A stretch of 64,000 nt of DNA from Rhodospirillales bacterium (GCA_020638175.1 JACKJA010000002.1:806001-870000), one strand, 5' to 3'. Shown: positions 52,572-62,078, counted from the first letter of the stretch. Notes: generated by a model not told the origin, from the sequence alone. Translations and numbers: made by a program.

Positions 52572-53534
52572 TCACCCCCCCACCAGCAAATCAAGCGCCG
52601 CCATACGGGCAAACACGCCATTGGAGACCTGGCGGTCGTACAAAAACCGGGTTTTATCATCGGCCATGTCGTCGTCGATCATCAGCCCGCGCAGGAACGG
52701 CCCCGGATCGAGTAATACCGCGTCCGGTCCCGCAAGGTTCAGTTTCTCATGCGTCATGCCGTAATCGTGGAAATAGCTGGCATCTTCGATCAGCGCGTCA
52801 TCCATCCGTTCCTTTTGCGGTCGGATGGTCATCACGGCATCGGCGCCGGGCAGTCCCTCGGCCAGCGAGGTAAACATCGCGATCCCATCCACCGGCGCCT
52901 TTTCCGGCAGCAATACCGGCGGCGCGACAAGACGCACCGTTGCCCCCATCTTGGTCAGCAGGTGCATGTTGGATGCCGCTACGCGGCTGTGGGCAATATC
53001 ACCGACAATCGCCACGGTTAAGCCATCAAGTTTACCGAAATATTGCCGCAGCGTCAGCGCGTCAAGCAGCGCTTGCGTCGGGTGTTCGCGCCAGCTGTCT
53101 CCGGCGTTCAGGACCGGGCAGCTCACCCGCTTGGCGACATAGTCCGGTGCGCCGTATTCGCTGTGGCGGATCACAATGGCATCCGGGTGCATGGCGTCCA
53201 GTGTCCGCACCGTGTCCATAAAGGTCTCGCCTTTGTTGATCGAACTGGTTTTCATGTTCCAGTTAATCACCTCGGCCCCCAGCCGCTTTGATGCCATCTC
53301 GAACGACGTGCGTGTCCGGGTTGAATCCTCGAAAAACAAATTCAGGATCACTTTGCCTTTCAGGGTCCGTTCAGGACGACCGCCCTCGGCGGTCATGTTC
53401 GCGTAGTCCTGCGCGATATTCAGGATCGTTGTGATGTCGTCTGCGGCCAGCGGCGCAATGCCGGTTAAATGCTTGTGCGGGAAAACGGGGCGGGATGTAT
53501 CCATCGGTTTTATCAGTTCCATAGCCAGGGTCAT
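52572..53534 (-). CDS. pyrB: Aspartate carbamoyltransferase catalytic subunit
   Basis: This 320-residue enzyme forms N-carbamoyl-aspartate in pyrimidine synthesis. Carbamoyl-phosphate binding is in NLFFEDSTRTRTSFEMASKRLGA; aspartate binding is in GDSWREHPTQALLDALTLRQYFG. The length is normal. A start at the second Met (53522) is also possible. In many relatives pyrC follows pyrB; here plsY follows directly. Confidence 0.95.
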   Translation of the reverse strand: MTLAMELIKPMDTSRPVFPHKHLTGIAPLAADDITTILNIAQDYANMTAEGGRPERTLKGKVILNLFFEDSTRTRTSFEMASKRLGAEVINWNMKTSSINKGETFMDTVRTLDAMHPDAIVIRHSEYGAPDYVAKRVSCPVLNAGDSWREHPTQALLDALTLRQYFGKLDGLTVAIVGDIAHSRVAASNMHLLTKMGATVRLVAPPVLLPEKAPVDGIAMFTSLAEGLPGADAVMTIRPQKERMDDALIEDASYFHDYGMTHEKLNLAGPDAVLLDPGPFLRGLMIDDDMADDKTRFLYDRQVSNGVFARMAALDLLVGG

Positions 53535-53591
53535 GTCGATTCAAACGCGTTACGGGAAAACTGAGTCTTTCTATAGCGCGTTCGCTTCCGT

Positions 53592-54095
53592 TTAAAAAGG
53601 GAAGAATTCATAAAACCGGTAGATCCCCGCCAGAATAATGCCGACGGCAAAGCCCGGCCCGGCAGGAATCTGGAGGTTTTTAAAATCGGTTTTCCGCCCG
53701 GTTTTCCATGCCCGATACAGGCCGTATCCCAAACCATGCAGCAGCCCGGCAAACGCCCCCGCCGACAATGCCAGCATCACGGCATCCGGCCCCAGCCATA
53801 ATCCGGCGGCGGCCATCAGCTTGACATCGCCCAATCCCAGCGCATCCATTTTATACAGCCGGTTGGCAACGGCGCGGATCAGGTAAAGGGTAACAAACCC
53901 GGTCAGCCCGCCCAGAACGATGGCCGCAGGCGACAAGATAGCCGAAGAAAGAGACGCGTGAAAAACCAGCCCCAGCAAGGCGAAGGGGGCAACCAGCTTG
54001 TCGGGCAAAAGCCGCGTCCGCAGGTCGATAACCGACAGGGCGGCAAGCAGGGCAAGAGCGGCAAGCAGACAGATGTAGGCGATCCAGACAGTCAT
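53592..54095 (-). CDS. Prepilin peptidase, A24 family, peptidase domain only
   Basis: This 167-residue inner-membrane aspartic protease cuts the leader of pilin-like proteins. The two catalytic aspartates are Asp24 in SVIDLRTRLLPD and Asp90 in ALGLGDVKLMAAAGLWLG; five to six TM helices surround them. The N-terminal N-methylation domain of PilD is absent, as in CpaA/TadV-type enzymes. It is divergent from the pilus-like operon at 54,327 and is the likely processing enzyme for the two pilin-like proteins at its end. Start ATG 54095. Confidence 0.88.
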   Translation of the reverse strand: MTVWIAYICLLAALALLAALSVIDLRTRLLPDKLVAPFALLGLVFHASLSSAILSPAAIVLGGLTGFVTLYLIRAVANRLYKMDALGLGDVKLMAAAGLWLGPDAVMLALSAGAFAGLLHGLGYGLYRAWKTGRKTDFKNLQIPAGPGFAVGIILAGIYRFYEFFPF

Positions 54096-54240
54096 TAATT
54101 TTTGTCGTTAGAGTAAAACCATTGTCCCTGACGATATCACGATCACCGCGGCAGGGCCATCCGGCACGCGGGGAGCCGAATATTGTCCACAGCTTGATTC
54201 GGTAAATTCAGGCGGGAATGGTTTTTGTCTTTGTGTTTTG

Positions 54241-54293
54241 TGTATTTGTCTTTAAAATACAAGGTGATTCTTTCTGTGGGATAGAAATATCCC
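54241..54293. promoter_or_regulatory. Two adjacent inverted repeats upstream of the pilus-like operon
   Basis: TGTATTT (54241-54247) pairs with AAATACA (54255-54261), and GGGATA (54278-54283) pairs with TATCCC (54288-54293) around a GAAA tetraloop. Both lie in the 231-base divergent space before the response regulator. They may be operators or leader hairpins; a TTGTCCACA 9-mer (one mismatch from a DnaA box) also lies nearby at about 54,183. Confidence 0.4.
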
Positions 54294-54326
54294 ATGTCTT
54301 TGTACCTAATTTTCTTGTGCGCTTTT

Positions 54327-54719
54327 ATGGCTGAAATGGCAAAAATTCTGGTGGTGGAGGATAACGACTTTGTGCGTATGCAGATCGTTGGGTTCCTTAA
54401 GGGTGCCGGCTATGAGACGTTGGAGGCGACCGAGGGGCAGGCGGCGTTGGAGACTGTGCTGGGAAATGAAGGGATTGACTTGGCGATTGTGGATGTAAGA
54501 ATGGAACCGGTCGGGGGGTTTGAATTCGTCAAGGCGCTCCGGGGGCGTGAAATAAAAACGCCCATTATATTGGCGACCGGGGATCAGACACCGGACTTGC
54601 TGGAGCAAGCGCAAAAATGGGGTGTGGGCGCCGTTTTGATGAAGCCGGTCGAAAAGGAACGCCTGTTGAAGACGGTGGAGAGAACGGTTTTGGGGATTAA
54701 GCGCGGGAAGAAAGTTTGA
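54327..54719 (+). CDS. Stand-alone response regulator (CheY-like)
   Basis: This 130-residue single receiver domain has KILVVEDNDFVRM with the acidic pocket, phospho-acceptor Asp56 in LAIVDVRMEPVGG, the Thr in ILATGDQ and the Lys in LMKPVEKERLL. No output domain follows, so it acts by protein contact or as a phosphate relay. It is the first gene of the pilus-like operon and its stop overlaps the ATG of the secretin gene by one base. ATG 54327 or 54336 is preferred; an ATG at 54294 would add a hydrophobic lead. The hybrid kinase with an HPt domain at 38,423 could be its partner (inference). Confidence 0.9.
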   Translation: MAEMAKILVVEDNDFVRMQIVGFLKGAGYETLEATEGQAALETVLGNEGIDLAIVDVRMEPVGGFEFVKALRGREIKTPIILATGDQTPDLLEQAQKWGVGAVLMKPVEKERLLKTVERTVLGIKRGKKV

Positions 54720-56335
54720 TGTACGGGGTCGGGAACAGGATTGGCATTTTGCGGCGCGGGGGAAGCCGGGCTTTTTTCTGCTTTTTAGTGGCGGCGGCGC
54801 TTCTGGTTTTGCAGGGGTGCGCGCAGGCTGATTTGCCTGGCGCTCGTCAGGTCAGCATCCCTAACCCGACCTTTGCATCCGAGCGGGAAGCGGCGGTCAA
54901 TGAACGCCCGGACAGTGTGCTGTATTTGCCGCTGGGCCGGGACGTTCTGGTGCCGGAGGTTGGCTCGGACGATCCTTTGCCGTCTGAAATCGTGGGGCCG
55001 TTTGAGCTGCGTTCGGAAACGCTGGCCGGGGCTTTGCAGCTGATTTTGGCTGATTACGATGTTTCGTTGGCGTTTGAATCGGAGCAAGGACTGTCCCGCC
55101 AGATCACTGTGGCAAACCTGAAGGGGCCCCTGAACAAGGTTGTGCGCCGGATTTGCGGTCTGGCTGATATGTACTGCGCTTACGAAGACGGGCTTTTGAT
55201 TGTCAAGGAAACGCAAACCTTTACCGTCAAAATCCCGCCGATCAGTCAGGATGAAAGCTTCATGAACAATGTGGCGACCGGTCTGCAGGCGATCATCGGC
55301 TCGTCCCCGATTGTCGATCAGTCGACCCGGACGCTGGTGTATGAAGCAACGCAAAGAACGGCCAGTCTGGCCGAGCGCTATTTCCAGCGCATGCGGTCGA
55401 GCACGGCTCTGATCGTCTTTGAAACTTATATCTGGGAAGTGTCGCTGAACAGCGGGAACTCGACCGGGATTCGCTGGCAAACGCTTGATACGTTTGGAAA
55501 ATTTGCGGCCAACATCGATATTAATGGCTCTGTGGGCGCCGACTTCTCGAACCCGATCAGTATCGGTTTGCCGACAACGCAAGGGGCCGAGGGCGGCGCA
55601 TTTTCTCCGACCGATATCTTTGACTTCCTCTCCCAGTTTGGCGCTGTGAAGACAATATCCCAGCCGCAAATCACGGTTCTATCCGGGTCTGAGGCGCGTT
55701 TGCGGGCGGCAGACAAGGAAAACTATGTGGCTGAGGTTTCGCAAACGATTGATAACGGTCAGTCGACAACGTCGGTCAGCACGTCTTCGGTCGATACCGG
55801 CTTTACGGTCACGATCGGCAGTGCGTGGGATAATGCGACAATTTATGCGAACATCGAAATCAGCCTGTCGGATGTTTCCGAGATTGAAGACTTTAACTTC
55901 GAATCGTCTGATGGCGGTTCGACGACGGTCCAGCTTCCTAAAACGACGGAACGTGAACTGGAAACCCAGGTACGTATCCGTCCGGGTGATTCGTTGCTGA
56001 TTGCCGGTCTGGTTCGTGAATCAGATGCTTTCAGCAGCTCTGGCCCCGGCTTTGCCAAGCCGGTTATCCCGGCCAGCCGCACAGCAACGGCGGATAACCT
56101 GGAGCTGGTCTTCCTGCTGCGTCCGCGGGTGATTGTGTACACCAGCCCTTCTGAAGGGGAATATTATGGTGCGGCGCGCGGCGGGGCGGTGACACATGAA
56201 GATACAAGAGGGGTGGCTGAAAATGTTTCAACCCCGGTTATTGATGATGACAAGCTTGTTTTTGAGTATGATTTTTCTCCTTTGAAGATCGTTCCGGATG
56301 CTGTAGCGCCGAATGACGGGGGCGAGCAACAATGA
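54719..56335 (+). CDS. Lipoprotein secretin (type IVb pilus / type II secretion)
   Basis: This 538-residue outer-membrane channel subunit has a lipoprotein signal with lipobox VLQGC (Cys34). A periplasmic N domain is visible as LAGALQLILADYDVSLAFES and RRICGLADMYCAYEDGLLIV. The secretin domain follows: TALIVFETYIWEVSLNSGNSTG, TISQPQITVLSGSEARL, TVTIGSAWDNATIYANIEIS and IRPGDSLLIAGLVRESD. The lipid anchor without a separate pilotin resembles PilN/BfpB of type IVb pili. The protein is short, with few N domains. Last ~60 residues are acidic and may sit at the outer face. It would carry the pilus or secreted pseudopilus through the outer membrane. Confidence 0.88.
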   Translation: MYGVGNRIGILRRGGSRAFFCFLVAAALLVLQGCAQADLPGARQVSIPNPTFASEREAAVNERPDSVLYLPLGRDVLVPEVGSDDPLPSEIVGPFELRSETLAGALQLILADYDVSLAFESEQGLSRQITVANLKGPLNKVVRRICGLADMYCAYEDGLLIVKETQTFTVKIPPISQDESFMNNVATGLQAIIGSSPIVDQSTRTLVYEATQRTASLAERYFQRMRSSTALIVFETYIWEVSLNSGNSTGIRWQTLDTFGKFAANIDINGSVGADFSNPISIGLPTTQGAEGGAFSPTDIFDFLSQFGAVKTISQPQITVLSGSEARLRAADKENYVAEVSQTIDNGQSTTSVSTSSVDTGFTVTIGSAWDNATIYANIEISLSDVSEIEDFNFESSDGGSTTVQLPKTTERELETQVRIRPGDSLLIAGLVRESDAFSSSGPGFAKPVIPASRTATADNLELVFLLRPRVIVYTSPSEGEYYGAARGGAVTHEDTRGVAENVSTPVIDDDKLVFEYDFSPLKIVPDAVAPNDGGEQQ

Positions 56336-56344
56336 TGGTAGATC

Positions 56345-57949
56345 ATGGTATTGAATAAGACTGGGATATATACGGTATTTTCGTTTTTGGCGGTGCTGTT
56401 CTTGTTGCAAGCGTCTGCGGCGCCTGTGCGCGCGCAAACGGCGTTTGACGATCCACGCTCCCGGACAGCCGGGTCTGCGGGGTCGGGCGGTGATCTGGTG
56501 CCGGTTGAGTCGTCTGTGGATGGCGGATCGGTTTCCATCGGATCTTCGGCGCAGGTTGTTGTCCTGTTCCGCAACGACAGTGGGCGGCCTCTTCAAACCG
56601 GTGCGATCCAGCTTTACCCGTCATCAACCGTATCGGCCAATGTATCTTTGAACCAGTGTGAAGGCGAGCCGCTGGCGGCGGGCGCTGTCTGTGCCGTGGC
56701 GTTATCCGTAAAGGGGTTGCAGGCCGGGTCATGGCGCATTGAAATGCTGATGCGCCACAGCGGCCGGGCGCGTTTGGTGACGGCAACCTTATCCGGCCAG
56801 ATCGAGGCGGGCGAAGGATCGAAGGATAAATTTATCAGCGATATCGAAGCCATTCCCGATGAGCTGGATTTTGGAACGCTGAATACCAGCCAGCCGATTA
56901 TCAAGGCGATTGTCCTGCGGAATATCACATCGGAAACGGTCGATATTAACGCCATTTATATTGAGGCCGCCGAGCAAGCCGGATATTCGCTGAAAAGCGA
57001 TTGTGAATCTTTGGAGCCGGGGCAGGCCTGTATCGTAACGCTTATCTGGTCGCCGGTTCTGAAAGGGCAGGCCAGCGGCGTTCTGCTGGTCGATCACAGC
57101 GGCCCCACGACCATCACCAGCGTCAATCTGGACGGGGAGTTTGACCCCGACAGTTCCGAGGAAGCCGAAGTGTTCCCGGAAGCTGTTCCGGGCAAAGGCT
57201 TGCTGGTCGCGTCCCAAAAAGAGATAGATTTCGGCGGCGATATCGCCACAACGTCGGCAATTACGGTATCCCTCGTCAATGTCGGGGATTCACCGATTAC
57301 GCTGGAGGATATTCGTCTGGCCGGATCGGATAACGGTCTGAGCATTAGCAAAAAGGGCTGCGCCCAGTTGACGGTTCTGGAACCTGTCGAGGCGTGCCCG
57401 CTGACGATTTCATGGTCGCCGGTGCGCGAAGGCTCGGTGATCGACGATATCCAGGTGCTCCATGATGGCGCGCGCGGGATTTTGGTCCTGCCGGTGCGCG
57501 GGGAATCAACGGCGATTATCAGCCAGGATACAAAGGCCGTGCGTCTGGGGTCGTCCGCAGGGACGCTGGCGGTTACGACCGACGAAAAATCCGCGGCATC
57601 GGGTAAGGATGATGGCGGAGAAGGGTTAAGCGATTTTGTTGTTGTACGCGATAACGATGTCGATCCGGCCAGCGTTCTCGACGGCTTTATCGTGACATCC
57701 CATGCCCCTAAACGGGCTATTATCGCCGGACCGGGCGGCAGCCGGATCGTCTTTGACGGCGAGGAAGTCGTGATTGGCGGGTTCTTGTGGTATGTCAATA
57801 TCCGCACCAGCGGCGTTGAGTTCCGCAGCGGCCGGGACAAGGTTCTTCTTCTTTTTGACCGGTCTTTATCTTCTGTTAACCGGACTTCGGGACAATCGGT
57901 AAGTGGGGGATCGTCTTCGACATCTGTGTCCAGCAGTTCGTCAAACTAG
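56345..57949 (+). CDS. Periplasmic protein with ASH/HYDIN-like beta repeats
   Basis: This 534-residue secreted protein has a signal peptide (FSFLAVLFLLQASAAPVRAQ) and three or more Ig-like repeats of the ASH/HYDIN/choice-of-anchor type. Each has the pattern DFG...T......V.L.N.....I...I followed by a Cys pair and an LxPxxxCxxxxxWxP motif (for example LEPGQACIVTLIWSP and LEPVEACPLTISWSP). The C-terminal part (about residues 440-510) reads GGFLWYVNIRTSGVEFRSG, like the small beta domain of PilP/GspC clamps. It ends in a Ser-rich tail. It is between the secretin and ATPase genes, so it may be the periplasmic link between channel and inner-membrane platform (inference). Confidence 0.75.
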   Translation: MVLNKTGIYTVFSFLAVLFLLQASAAPVRAQTAFDDPRSRTAGSAGSGGDLVPVESSVDGGSVSIGSSAQVVVLFRNDSGRPLQTGAIQLYPSSTVSANVSLNQCEGEPLAAGAVCAVALSVKGLQAGSWRIEMLMRHSGRARLVTATLSGQIEAGEGSKDKFISDIEAIPDELDFGTLNTSQPIIKAIVLRNITSETVDINAIYIEAAEQAGYSLKSDCESLEPGQACIVTLIWSPVLKGQASGVLLVDHSGPTTITSVNLDGEFDPDSSEEAEVFPEAVPGKGLLVASQKEIDFGGDIATTSAITVSLVNVGDSPITLEDIRLAGSDNGLSISKKGCAQLTVLEPVEACPLTISWSPVREGSVIDDIQVLHDGARGILVLPVRGESTAIISQDTKAVRLGSSAGTLAVTTDEKSAASGKDDGGEGLSDFVVVRDNDVDPASVLDGFIVTSHAPKRAIIAGPGGSRIVFDGEEVVIGGFLWYVNIRTSGVEFRSGRDKVLLLFDRSLSSVNRTSGQSVSGGSSSTSVSSSSSN

Positions 57950-57976
57950 TAAAAACTTAGGGAAAAACGGGTTTAT

Positions 57977-59803
57977 ATGAGTGACCAGGATTTGCCAGCG
58001 GATGAAAGCGAACAGGCCTTGCCTGATGGTTTGGCTGACGAGCGCCGTGCCAAGGCAGATGACCGTCGCCAGAAACCGGGCGTGCCGCCGGATGGCGTAG
58101 AGCGCCGCCAATGGCATGACCGCCGTAAAAAAAGAGCGCTCGAAGGCCGGGAACGCTACCTTGATATGGTTCAGCGTGAACGGGGCATCTTGCTGGATCA
58201 GGGCGTAGCGCGCTCAACGGATCAATTGCTCGATATGGCCGGTGCCCGCGGCGTTTCCGAACTGGAAGATGAAGGAATCCGCGATCAGGCAAGCGGTGAC
58301 CAGTTGCGCTCTCTATTACCGGTTCAATCGTGGCTGCCGCTCAGTATTCACCTGATTGGCCTGCGCGACAGGGTTTTGCGCGTGGCCCCGCTGCATGACA
58401 TGAACGACCGCCAGATCAAGGCTTTGATCTCGACGGCGCAGCGGACCGGCTTGAATGTCGAGAAAATCGAAGTTGAGATTTGGGACCGTGCAGAACTTCT
58501 GGAAACGCTGCGATCCGTGCATGATTTATCGGCAGATCGTTGCGAAAAAACGCTGGCGCAATGGCTGGCCGATGTTGATAACGGTTTGCTTTTGAACCAG
58601 TTTCAGCGCGATATGATGGCCGAGGCATTGCAAATGCGGGCTTCTGATATCCACATGTTGCAAGATGGTAATCCGGATTCTCCGAACTGGATTCGCTACC
58701 GGATTGATGGTGATCTTGTGCCAATACATATTTTGCCAGCCGATGCTATGGCCCGTTTGACGACGTTGATTAAACGGGATGCCGGCTTGAACTTCGGGGA
58801 TAAAACGACGCCAAAAGACGGACGCTTTGGTTTTACGTGGCAGGGCCGAAATATCGATATCCGCGTCGCCGCCGGGCCGCACGCTCAGGAAGGCGAAAAG
58901 CTAACCCTTCGTTTGCTGGACCGCGCATCTCTCAAAAGCTTTGATGACTTGTTCCGCCGTCATGAGGAAATTGCTGATTATCTTTCCGCGCTACTCTCGC
59001 CAGAGATCAAAGGGGGCGGGGGAATGATCCTGCTCTCTGGGCCGACGGGATCTGGTAAAACCACGACCATGTATGCCTGTATTCAGGAAATCGATCGCCG
59101 CCGCCGTCATGTTCTGACGATTGAAGACCCGATTGAATATGAACTCCGCTACGCGACCCAGTGGCAGGTCCGGCCTGGTATGAAGGGCGGAGAGTTCCCG
59201 GATTTGATCCGCGCTGCCATGCGTCACGACCCCGACTATATCATCATCGGGGAGATGCGGGATGCCGATACGGTGGAAACGTCGCTGCGGGCGGCGGAAT
59301 CCGGCCACACCGTGATTTCAACCGTCCACGCCGATACGGCGCTTCAGACCTTTGAGCGGTTGCGGTCCCTGATGCCGCATGAGCGCGAGCGCTCGTCAAC
59401 CTATACGCTGGCGCAGCAGGTAAAGGCGGTTTTGAATCAGCGGCTTGTGCGGACGCTGTGCCAGGGCTGCGCCCATCATGAAAAAGCTTCGGATTACCTG
59501 AACGAACATGAAATCCATGAATTGATGGTCGAGCCCGATGCCGAGATCCGCCGCCATAACCCCAGCGGTTGTGATTTGTGTAACCGGACCGGGATCGTGG
59601 GCCGGACATTGCTCCTTGATGCGCTGATTATCACGATCGGACCGGGGCAACGGAACGAAATTTATGAAGCATTGATGCGCAATGTGAACGATGTCGTCAA
59701 GGAAAGCGGTGTGATTGTTCATACCCGCCGCGAGGGATTGGTTGATCTCGTCTTGTCCGGGTTGGTTGATCCCAAGGCCGCTCTATCCTATCTGGAAGAA
59801 TAA
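57977..59803 (+). CDS. GspE/PilB-type secretion ATPase
   Basis: This 608-residue hexameric ATPase drives pilus or pseudopilus assembly from the cytoplasm. An unusual charged N terminus (about residues 15-60, Arg/Asp-rich, e.g. DERRAKADDRRQK) precedes the N1E-like region. The core has ASDIHMLQDG, Walker A LLSGPTGSGKTTTMY (about residues 352-366), the Asp box LTIEDPIEYE, Walker B IIIGEMRDADTVE and the His box HTVISTVHADTA. A C-terminal zinc-binding module has two CxxC pairs (LCQGC and CDLC, about 36 residues apart), as in assembly rather than retraction ATPases. No PilT-like retraction gene is in the window. Confidence 0.94.
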   Translation: MSDQDLPADESEQALPDGLADERRAKADDRRQKPGVPPDGVERRQWHDRRKKRALEGRERYLDMVQRERGILLDQGVARSTDQLLDMAGARGVSELEDEGIRDQASGDQLRSLLPVQSWLPLSIHLIGLRDRVLRVAPLHDMNDRQIKALISTAQRTGLNVEKIEVEIWDRAELLETLRSVHDLSADRCEKTLAQWLADVDNGLLLNQFQRDMMAEALQMRASDIHMLQDGNPDSPNWIRYRIDGDLVPIHILPADAMARLTTLIKRDAGLNFGDKTTPKDGRFGFTWQGRNIDIRVAAGPHAQEGEKLTLRLLDRASLKSFDDLFRRHEEIADYLSALLSPEIKGGGGMILLSGPTGSGKTTTMYACIQEIDRRRRHVLTIEDPIEYELRYATQWQVRPGMKGGEFPDLIRAAMRHDPDYIIIGEMRDADTVETSLRAAESGHTVISTVHADTALQTFERLRSLMPHERERSSTYTLAQQVKAVLNQRLVRTLCQGCAHHEKASDYLNEHEIHELMVEPDAEIRRHNPSGCDLCNRTGIVGRTLLLDALIITIGPGQRNEIYEALMRNVNDVVKESGVIVHTRREGLVDLVLSGLVDPKAALSYLEE

Positions 59804-59815
59804 AAGGCAGGTTTT

Positions 59816-61036
59816 ATGCAACAATGGATCGTAGAAGTTGCTTATGATTCCGCCCGCGGCCCCAAGAAAGCCGTTGAATCCTTCTATTTGCCCACCGTCG
59901 ATGATGTGCGTAACGCCGTTTCCAAAAGTGGCGGCTATGTTTTGAGCATTCGTCCCCACGAACGATCGCCGCTGGAACGTCTTCTGGCACGCTCAACCTG
60001 GTGGCAGGTCCAGCTTTTGCGGGGGATCCAGTTTCGTTCGACAGCGACATCGCCGGGGGTGGCGTTATGGCGGATCATTCAGGCGGAAACCAACCCGATG
60101 CGCCAGAATATTCTGGCACCGGCGCGGGAAGCTCTGGCACGGGGGCTGGGCGTTATTGACGCTTTGAAAGCCCTGCGGATTTTCGACCACGGGACATTGG
60201 CTATTCTGGCCGCCAGCGAACGGGCCAATAAGTTACAGGAAGGGATTCCGCATGCCATCCATTCGATCACCCAGAAAAAGAAAAACACCCGGGCGATTTT
60301 GGGGACGCTGACCTGGCTGATTTTTGACGTGTTCAGTATCGTGTCGTCACTGTTTGCCGGGAAACCGATGGTGATGAAATGGTTCCATGACAACCCGCCG
60401 ACCGATCCAACCGAATTGGAAAAGTTTACCCGCGTTGTCGATAATCTGGAGCTGACCTGGGATGTTTTGATCGCCACGGCTTTCGGGTTTGCGTTCTTTA
60501 TCGGCTGGGTGGTGTTTTCATTCTGGATTAACAAGGGGAAAAACGACTGGCCGACGGCACGTATCGTACGGAAAATCCCTTTGATTGGCGGGTATTTGCG
60601 GGATTTGGGGTTTGCCGATTCGATGATGGCCGCGGCGCGGATGCTGCGCGGTCTGGTGCCGATCGGCGATGCTTTGAAACAATCGTCCGAGGCTACCACC
60701 GTCCCGGAAGTTTCTGAATACTGGAATAATGCCTCCCGCGAGCTGGAGCGGGGCGTGATGCTGGGGTCGGCACTGGACAATCCGCCGCTAACCCGAAGCG
60801 AACGCCTTGAACTTGCGAGCTTGTCTGATTTATCACAAGTTGCTACAGTACTAGAGTCTGTTGCCGATATGCGTTCTGCGGCGGCAAAAACCAAGCACTC
60901 TTTAATTGTCTGGCTCGCGTTTGGCTTGACGGGCATTTATCTTGTTATTGCCTTTGGTAGTTCGATCTACGCTTTGACGGTGATGAACATGAGTCTGGAC
61001 GGTATGATGGGTGGCTTGATGCAAGGAGCAATGTAG
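59816..61036 (+). CDS. GspF/PilC-type inner-membrane platform protein
   Basis: This 406-residue protein has the two GspF repeats and three TM helices (FFIGWVVFSFW in the middle and ALTVMNM near the end). Motifs include EGIPHAIHSITQKKKNTRAILG and SMMAAARMLRGLVPIGDALKQS, the second cytoplasmic domain. It receives the force of the ATPase and moves pilin subunits into the fibre. It is 12 bases after the ATPase gene and is followed directly by the next gene. Confidence 0.9.
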   Translation: MQQWIVEVAYDSARGPKKAVESFYLPTVDDVRNAVSKSGGYVLSIRPHERSPLERLLARSTWWQVQLLRGIQFRSTATSPGVALWRIIQAETNPMRQNILAPAREALARGLGVIDALKALRIFDHGTLAILAASERANKLQEGIPHAIHSITQKKKNTRAILGTLTWLIFDVFSIVSSLFAGKPMVMKWFHDNPPTDPTELEKFTRVVDNLELTWDVLIATAFGFAFFIGWVVFSFWINKGKNDWPTARIVRKIPLIGGYLRDLGFADSMMAAARMLRGLVPIGDALKQSSEATTVPEVSEYWNNASRELERGVMLGSALDNPPLTRSERLELASLSDLSQVATVLESVADMRSAAAKTKHSLIVWLAFGLTGIYLVIAFGSSIYALTVMNMSLDGMMGGLMQGAM

Positions 61037-61037
61037 T

Positions 61038-62078
61038 TTGGCTTTGTTTGGTAAAGAAAAAGAGGGACGGGAAGAACGGGACTTTGAAGAAAAGTCCGCT
61101 GAGGCTTCTGCCGCCCCTGAACCGCACGATCAAGAGCCGTCTCCGAAGAAAGATGAGCGTGCTAAAGCGCGCCCGTCTCCTGGGTTGGCCGATCATCTGG
61201 CCGGGGAGGCCCGTGATTTTGTTCGTGATCTGTCGCCTTATCTGCCACAGGAACTTATTGGCGGCTCTATTCCGCAAGTGCCGGGCATGGAAGACGAAGC
61301 GATCTGGAACGCGGCGTCACAGGCGTGCGGCACAGAACGCGTCCATTATTGCTATACGGTAGAAGAAGGGCGGTGCTGGTATCTGGCGACGCCGTCTTCG
61401 GCGCTGGCATCGAACCCGGACAGCTGGTGTCCGCTGGCCGCGGCGTTGCCGGGAAACAGCGAGTATTGGGACCGGGAAACGGTTTATCTGTACGAACAGG
61501 AAGGGATGGCCTCGGCTCTGCGCTGGGATACTGAAACGGGCCGCATACAGGTCTTTACCGGCGCGGCGCGGACGCTGCTGCCGCGGATTCAAAGCATGGA
61601 TGCCAATTTTGTGACCATTAACCCCGAAATTGCCGGCGTTGTTCCCTGGCGCAACCGGGCGCTACGCACCGAGAAACTGTCACGGGCAACGGCGCGGATG
61701 TTGATGTTTGCCGGACTGGTTGTGTCGTTTATCGGGCTTGTGATCTTGCTAGGCTCCTATTTGTCGATCAATTTCGTCAAACGCGACCTGCAAAAGGTCA
61801 AGGCCGCGACGGAAAAAGCCTCCACAGACCTTATGATTAACTCTTATAACGCGCTGCAGAGTGACACGATCAAGCATATGGTGCGGATTCAAGAGCTTCT
61901 GGACGGGCTTCAGAAAGTCGATGGGACGCTGGTGCGCTACGAAGTCAACAAAAACAAGGTGGAGTGGGAGGCCTTGGTGCCGCCGTCATTTGCCGAATGC
62001 ACCGGGGTGTTGAAAGGGTGTCGGAAGGAAGATGGGCTGGAGAAAGACGGGCGCGTAAGAATCAAGGGAACGCGCTGA
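61038..62078 (+). CDS. Single-pass membrane protein of the pilus-like operon, unknown family
   Basis: The 346-residue product is not recognised. It has a charged disordered start (about 50 residues), a cytoplasmic domain (about 60-220; contains RVHYCYTVEEGRCWYLATPS), one TM helix (about 221-243; MLMFAGLVVSFIGLVILLGS) and a periplasmic coiled-coil/beta region. This topology, cytoplasm-TM-periplasmic coil, resembles PilN/PilO or the R64-type PilO2 platform proteins (analogy only). The start is TTG 61038, nine bases after AAGGAG. It probably links the ATPase/platform complex to the periplasmic parts. Confidence 0.72.
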   Translation: MALFGKEKEGREERDFEEKSAEASAAPEPHDQEPSPKKDERAKARPSPGLADHLAGEARDFVRDLSPYLPQELIGGSIPQVPGMEDEAIWNAASQACGTERVHYCYTVEEGRCWYLATPSSALASNPDSWCPLAAALPGNSEYWDRETVYLYEQEGMASALRWDTETGRIQVFTGAARTLLPRIQSMDANFVTINPEIAGVVPWRNRALRTEKLSRATARMLMFAGLVVSFIGLVILLGSYLSINFVKRDLQKVKAATEKASTDLMINSYNALQSDTIKHMVRIQELLDGLQKVDGTLVRYEVNKNKVEWEALVPPSFAECTGVLKGCRKEDGLEKDGRVRIKGTR

